Shown one piece after another: positions 60,951 through 64,000 of a DNA stretch of 64,000 bases. The position numbers were made by a program, and so were the translations under genes. The stretch covers positions 1,203,501 to 1,267,500 of the forward strand of contig WIUZ02000011.1 in the NCBI GenBank assembly GCA_015956445.1, written 5' to 3'. The notes below the pieces were generated by a model. It saw nothing but the letters and a program-made list of their open reading frames with translations. It was not told the DNA's origin and ran no database searches. The stretch comes from Thelephora terrestris. Its lineage: Eukaryota > Basidiomycota > Agaricomycetes > Thelephorales > Thelephoraceae. How positions within the stretch are numbered: the stretch's first letter is position 1; every line of letters begins with the position of its first letter.

Positions 60951-62658
60951 ATGTCACCGTCCACTTCTGCCAACGACGAATTCCTCCCGGCTAAAGGTTG
61001 TACAATGTAAGTGATTGCATCGTCTATGTAAGATAATCCACAACCTAAGTCAGAGCAGCCTTAGCAATGAAATCGGCATCGGAACCATACGGAGCGTGGA
61101 GCAGCAGATAAAGGAGCACGAGATGGCCATCATAAGACTGAAGCGCGTCCGGAATTCATTGTTGAACGTATCCAGGCTCCCGCCTGAGATCCTCGGGGAC
61201 ATTTTCTGCCGGAACGTCACCTTCAAGGGACTTTTTGGCGGATTGGGGAAGGGATCTCACAACTTCCTGCTCGTCTGTCATCACTGGTTCGAAGTTGCCT
61301 CCTGCACTCCAGACCTTTGGAGTTTCTGGGGAAACAACTTGCGAGACTGGACGAAATTGCACCTTCGATACCCAACATCCCCAGTCGATCTCGTGTTGGA
61401 CGGATCATGGAACAAGAGTCAAACTCTCCACGAAGCTTGCGAAATGCACTTCAAGATCGTGCCACGCGGGACGCCTTACGCCGGATTCATCTCAGGTCCA
61501 GAGATCCGGAGCTTCTGGCGTCCGTAATCTCTCCGCTATCTGGTTGCGGAGAGGTTCGGTCTAGCAGCGTCGAGTCCATCATCATACTGGACGAACTCGA
61601 ATCAGTCGATCTCTCGGATTTCTTCACTTACTACCGCTTCCCCAAACTGCGACACCTCGAACTCAGCGGCTTCAATATCTCCACGTTGGACCTTATCAGT
61701 TCACGAACTTCCGCTCTCACAACCCTCGATCTCTAAGGGAGGACTCGTTACCACGGAAATCTGTCCCAGAAATCGAGACTCTTCGAAGGTCACGATTGGA
61801 GCTGAGTATCGAGAGTAATTGTGAGGGAGTGTCAAAATAGAGTCCCACTCCGCCACCTGAGGGAACTCGAGCTGATTGGAAACACAAGCCACGTCTTCGG
61901 GCTTCTCCACCAATTAGAACACCCCGGAAGTATGAAAAGTTATCAGCGCAGTAGACTCTACGAACGAGGATATTTTGAAGACCATCGGACCTTACCTTGG
62001 GGACTACCTTCGACGCCGTGGACGGTCTCAAAATGGGCTGGGACTTTTTCTATCCTCATCCGCGGAGGATTGCATCGAATTACAAGTTGGTGATGTGGGT
62101 GGGATTGACTTCTCTGCCCTTGGACCGGCGCAGATGGACAAGTTTGTGGATATCACCATTTATCTGGATCAAATGTTGTTCCCAAACGCGGATGCGGCCC
62201 TCGATCTTATTGCACACGCCCCGAGGGAAGATGTCGTTTACTTTCGAACCGACGGCCGTCCCCTAACCACGCAGACCATATCCACCCGGTTTCCACACAT
62301 AAGGGCACTACACTACGAGGGGACACCTCTCTCCATCACGTTACCCGGGCCAACCCCCGACGAGCATCCGAACGTCTTCCCGTCTCTCCAACGTGTCAAC
62401 TTGGACCGGATGATCGTGTCACACGGTGATTGGGGTCCCCTGATAACCTTTCTGGTCCGTCGTGCGTCCTATGGACGTCGACTTGACATACTCGAGATCA
62501 ACGATCCTGTTTTTATTCGTGCGGAGGTGATGGAGAGTATCAAGGAAGTTTTCGGGGTGTTTAGATTAACCGATATAAAATCTTCACCACAGGTGAGGTG
62601 GGCACGACTCTGGAGGTGTGTCGTCGAGGGTGAACAGGATGTTAGGAAGGACGGATAG
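60951..62658 (+). pseudogene. F-box pseudogene (copy of F-box 4)
   Basis: Keeps the start (MSPSTSANDEFLPAKGCT), the intron, the coiled coil and the F-box LPPEILGDIFCRNV. A one-base loss at about 61433 (CACGAAGCTTG against CACGAAAGCTTG in the intact gene) shifts the frame after LVLDGSWNKSQTLHE. At 61733-61840 a 108 bp segment is inverted and slightly shortened. From 61975 a long open frame matches the C-terminal half (RAEVMESIKEVFGVFRLT). Its promoter lies 12 kb away, beyond the insertion. It cannot encode the full protein. Confidence 0.9.
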
Positions 62659-62859
62659 TGACCAAGATCTTATACCGATGCCTATGGTGTCCATTTTCAC
62701 ATCCAATCCTCCTCAGTCTTTTCCTTAGTACCGAAGAGCAAGTTTTATAGTCCCCATTGATTAGGCTATTCACCCATGTAGTTTCCGGTTACTGCCTACA
62801 GTTTCCAACCAAGGGTCTGTTGTCCAAGATCCTGATCTGTTAAACGGAGCAGCAACATT

Positions 62860-63093
62860 ATGATGTCTATGATATGGGATGTGACAGTACAGGGAGAGGG
62901 GAACGTTACGTGCCTCCCTCTGGTTGCGAGAAGTAATTGACGATCCCCTGGTTCACAACGGTGGAAAAGGACTTTCACATGTAGACGCTTCGTTGGGATC
63001 TTTGCCCCAGCGGTAGAACATCGATATCGACAATGAGTCAAGGTTCAGAGTGGCAGGGGTGTTGGAAGGCGGAAGTCTCGTTCCATTGGTGCC
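62860..63093 (-). pseudogene. Inverted copy of the membrane-gene relic
   Basis: Reverse complement of 28685-28920: the GTTGTGAACC.. and AATTACTTCTCGCAACC-type sequence of the truncated membrane-protein relative. Only a fragment is present, with no open frame of note. Confidence 0.7.
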
Positions 63094-63600
63094 TAGCGTC
63101 CGTTGAGGCCCATCTGGAAAAACCTTCGCCACTAAGCGAGGATATTTGATGTGAATCAGGTGCTAACCGTGTCTATGTTGACGATCACAAATAGCAGTCC
63201 CACTATTCAATAGTGCCGCCATAGTTTGGTCGTGATGGGATAGTCGTTGCATAGCCATTGCATAGCGAGTTGCTGGTGACATGATAGACCCAGAATAGCG
63301 ACCTATCCGATCGGTTGTAGGTGCAAATAGCTCACTCGCTTTTAGGTATAGGGCAGCCTTCGTAAACCAATATATTCGGAGTGTTCTCGAAGTGGAGGTA
63401 GATTATTTCTAAGAGATACCTCCGCAAGCACTTTGTTCTAAGGACGACAAAACGGGTGTCAAACCGGCAGGAGATCCACGTTCACATGGGTGGGTCTCGC
63501 TGATATGCTCAGGATAGGACCAGCCGGTCCTTTGGGCAATAATTCTTTCCTTTATCAATGAATGTCAGTAGTCTAGATGTGAAGTCTGACACATGACGGA
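63094..63600. other. No gene recognised
   Basis: Unique sequence between arm B and the last gene; no supported frame. Confidence 0.4.
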
Positions 63601-63605
63601 GTGAC

Positions 63606-64000
63606 CTACATCGTTCCCATGTAGATGGTCGATAGCAGTCGCGTGAGCTTGGCACCGCCGTTCTTCGACAATTTGACTTGCTCGAACGAGTTGATATGTC
63701 CGAAGTAACGCTCCCGTTGCATTTCCTCGGAGAATCGTAACCGGTCACCTTCTGCAACCTCCGTAAGTGCAACTTCAAGCTGCGGATTGCGTCGATTTAG
63801 TTGCAAACTGAACATTGACAACAAGGGAACTTACCAATGTCGTTGCCAATGCAACCATCGGTATTGGGACCTCTGGCCCACGCTCTCCAGTCGGAACCCG
63901 AGACTTGAGGGACTTGTCACATTTGAAAAAATGCCCGAGCAGGACGAGCATTGCTTGGTGCTGATATGGCGCGCTGCCATCAGGTTCATCCTGTGAGCAA
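63606..64000 (-). CDS. DUF6532-like protein, 3' part (runs off the window)
   Basis: Two exon pieces on the minus strand (64000-63835 and 63779-63606) join with donor GTAAGT and acceptor CGCAG. The peptide has IPMVALATTL, then LEVALTEVAEGD, FSEEMQRERYFGHINSFE and KLTRLLSTIY. That matches the C-terminal helix pattern of DUF6532 (PMVALVATAL, a conserved acidic residue, YxxHxxT, then a final IY). The domain is frequent in Agaricomycete hypothetical proteins and has no known function. The 5' part is outside the window. The stop TAG at 63606 overlaps a possible donor (GTAGGT), so a further exon is possible. Confidence 0.5.

Larger units (their letters stand above)
60932..63093. repeat. Inverted duplication, arm B (gene part)
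   Basis: Reverse-complement match to 30905-28685: F-box coding region, its 3' flank and the membrane-gene relic. Resumes at CTCTCCCCACGAGCCACGA, directly continuing the sequence that stops at 48677. Confidence 0.85.

Noticed and set aside
1-64000. CRISPR arrays, bacterial operons, riboswitches
   Set aside because: The genes are spliced eukaryotic genes; no regularly spaced direct repeats with unique spacers were seen. The spaced repeats at 51470-51605 are part of the LTR.

Overview
This is nuclear DNA from a filamentous basidiomycete, most likely an Agaricomycete. The evidence is that conserved genes are broken by many 45-75 nt introns with fungal splice signals, and that several lineage-typical families are present: an expanded F-box family opening with PPEILGDIF, NTF2/SnoaL-like small proteins, a multi-pass membrane family, a DUF6532-like exon, and DIRS-type and LTR-type element remains. 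Exon chains below were assembled by eye from splice signals, reading phase and family conservation; no alignment was run.

Layout. 1-12.4 kb is gene-poor: a secreted GH18 chitinase (2.3-3.9 kb, minus), a proline-rich hypothetical ORF, and a 1.44 kb non-autonomous DNA transposon with CACTG ends. 12.4-17.4 kb is a compact host block: a WTAP/Mum2-like RS-rich protein, head-to-head with a phosducin-like/TXNDC9 protein, then a complete 11-exon CPD photolyase. 18-31 kb is a duplication field: four F-box genes, a second photolyase that has lost its FAD-binding half and carries a 162 bp MITE, a complete multi-pass membrane protein gene and a truncated relative. 31.4-39.6 kb is a tandem triplication of an NTF2-like gene with long conserved non-coding blocks between copies. 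40-46.8 kb is a housekeeping block: DPH6 and FRS1 start-to-start across 57 bp, then a Bsd2/NDFIP-like Golgi adaptor.

48.3-63.1 kb is an inverted copy of 28.7-31.3 kb (F-box gene 4, its promoter, and the membrane-gene relic). That copy is split by about 12.25 kb of inserted DNA ending 20 bp before the F-box start codon. The insertion holds a decayed DIRS-like tyrosine-recombinase retroelement (minus), itself interrupted by a solo LTR, and a plus-strand four-exon gene that reads through as 1311 codons. That gene pairs a coiled-coil/RNase-H-like body with a C-terminal USP-like cysteine peptidase. It is the most unusual object in the window. The F-box copy beyond it is a pseudogene with a frameshift and a clean 108 bp internal inversion. 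The window closes in the 3' part of a DUF6532-like gene.

Functional links: DPH6 (diphthamide on eEF2) and FRS1 (Phe-tRNA charging) both serve translation and probably share a promoter. The F-box and membrane genes are neighbours that have been copied together. The other host genes look functionally independent.
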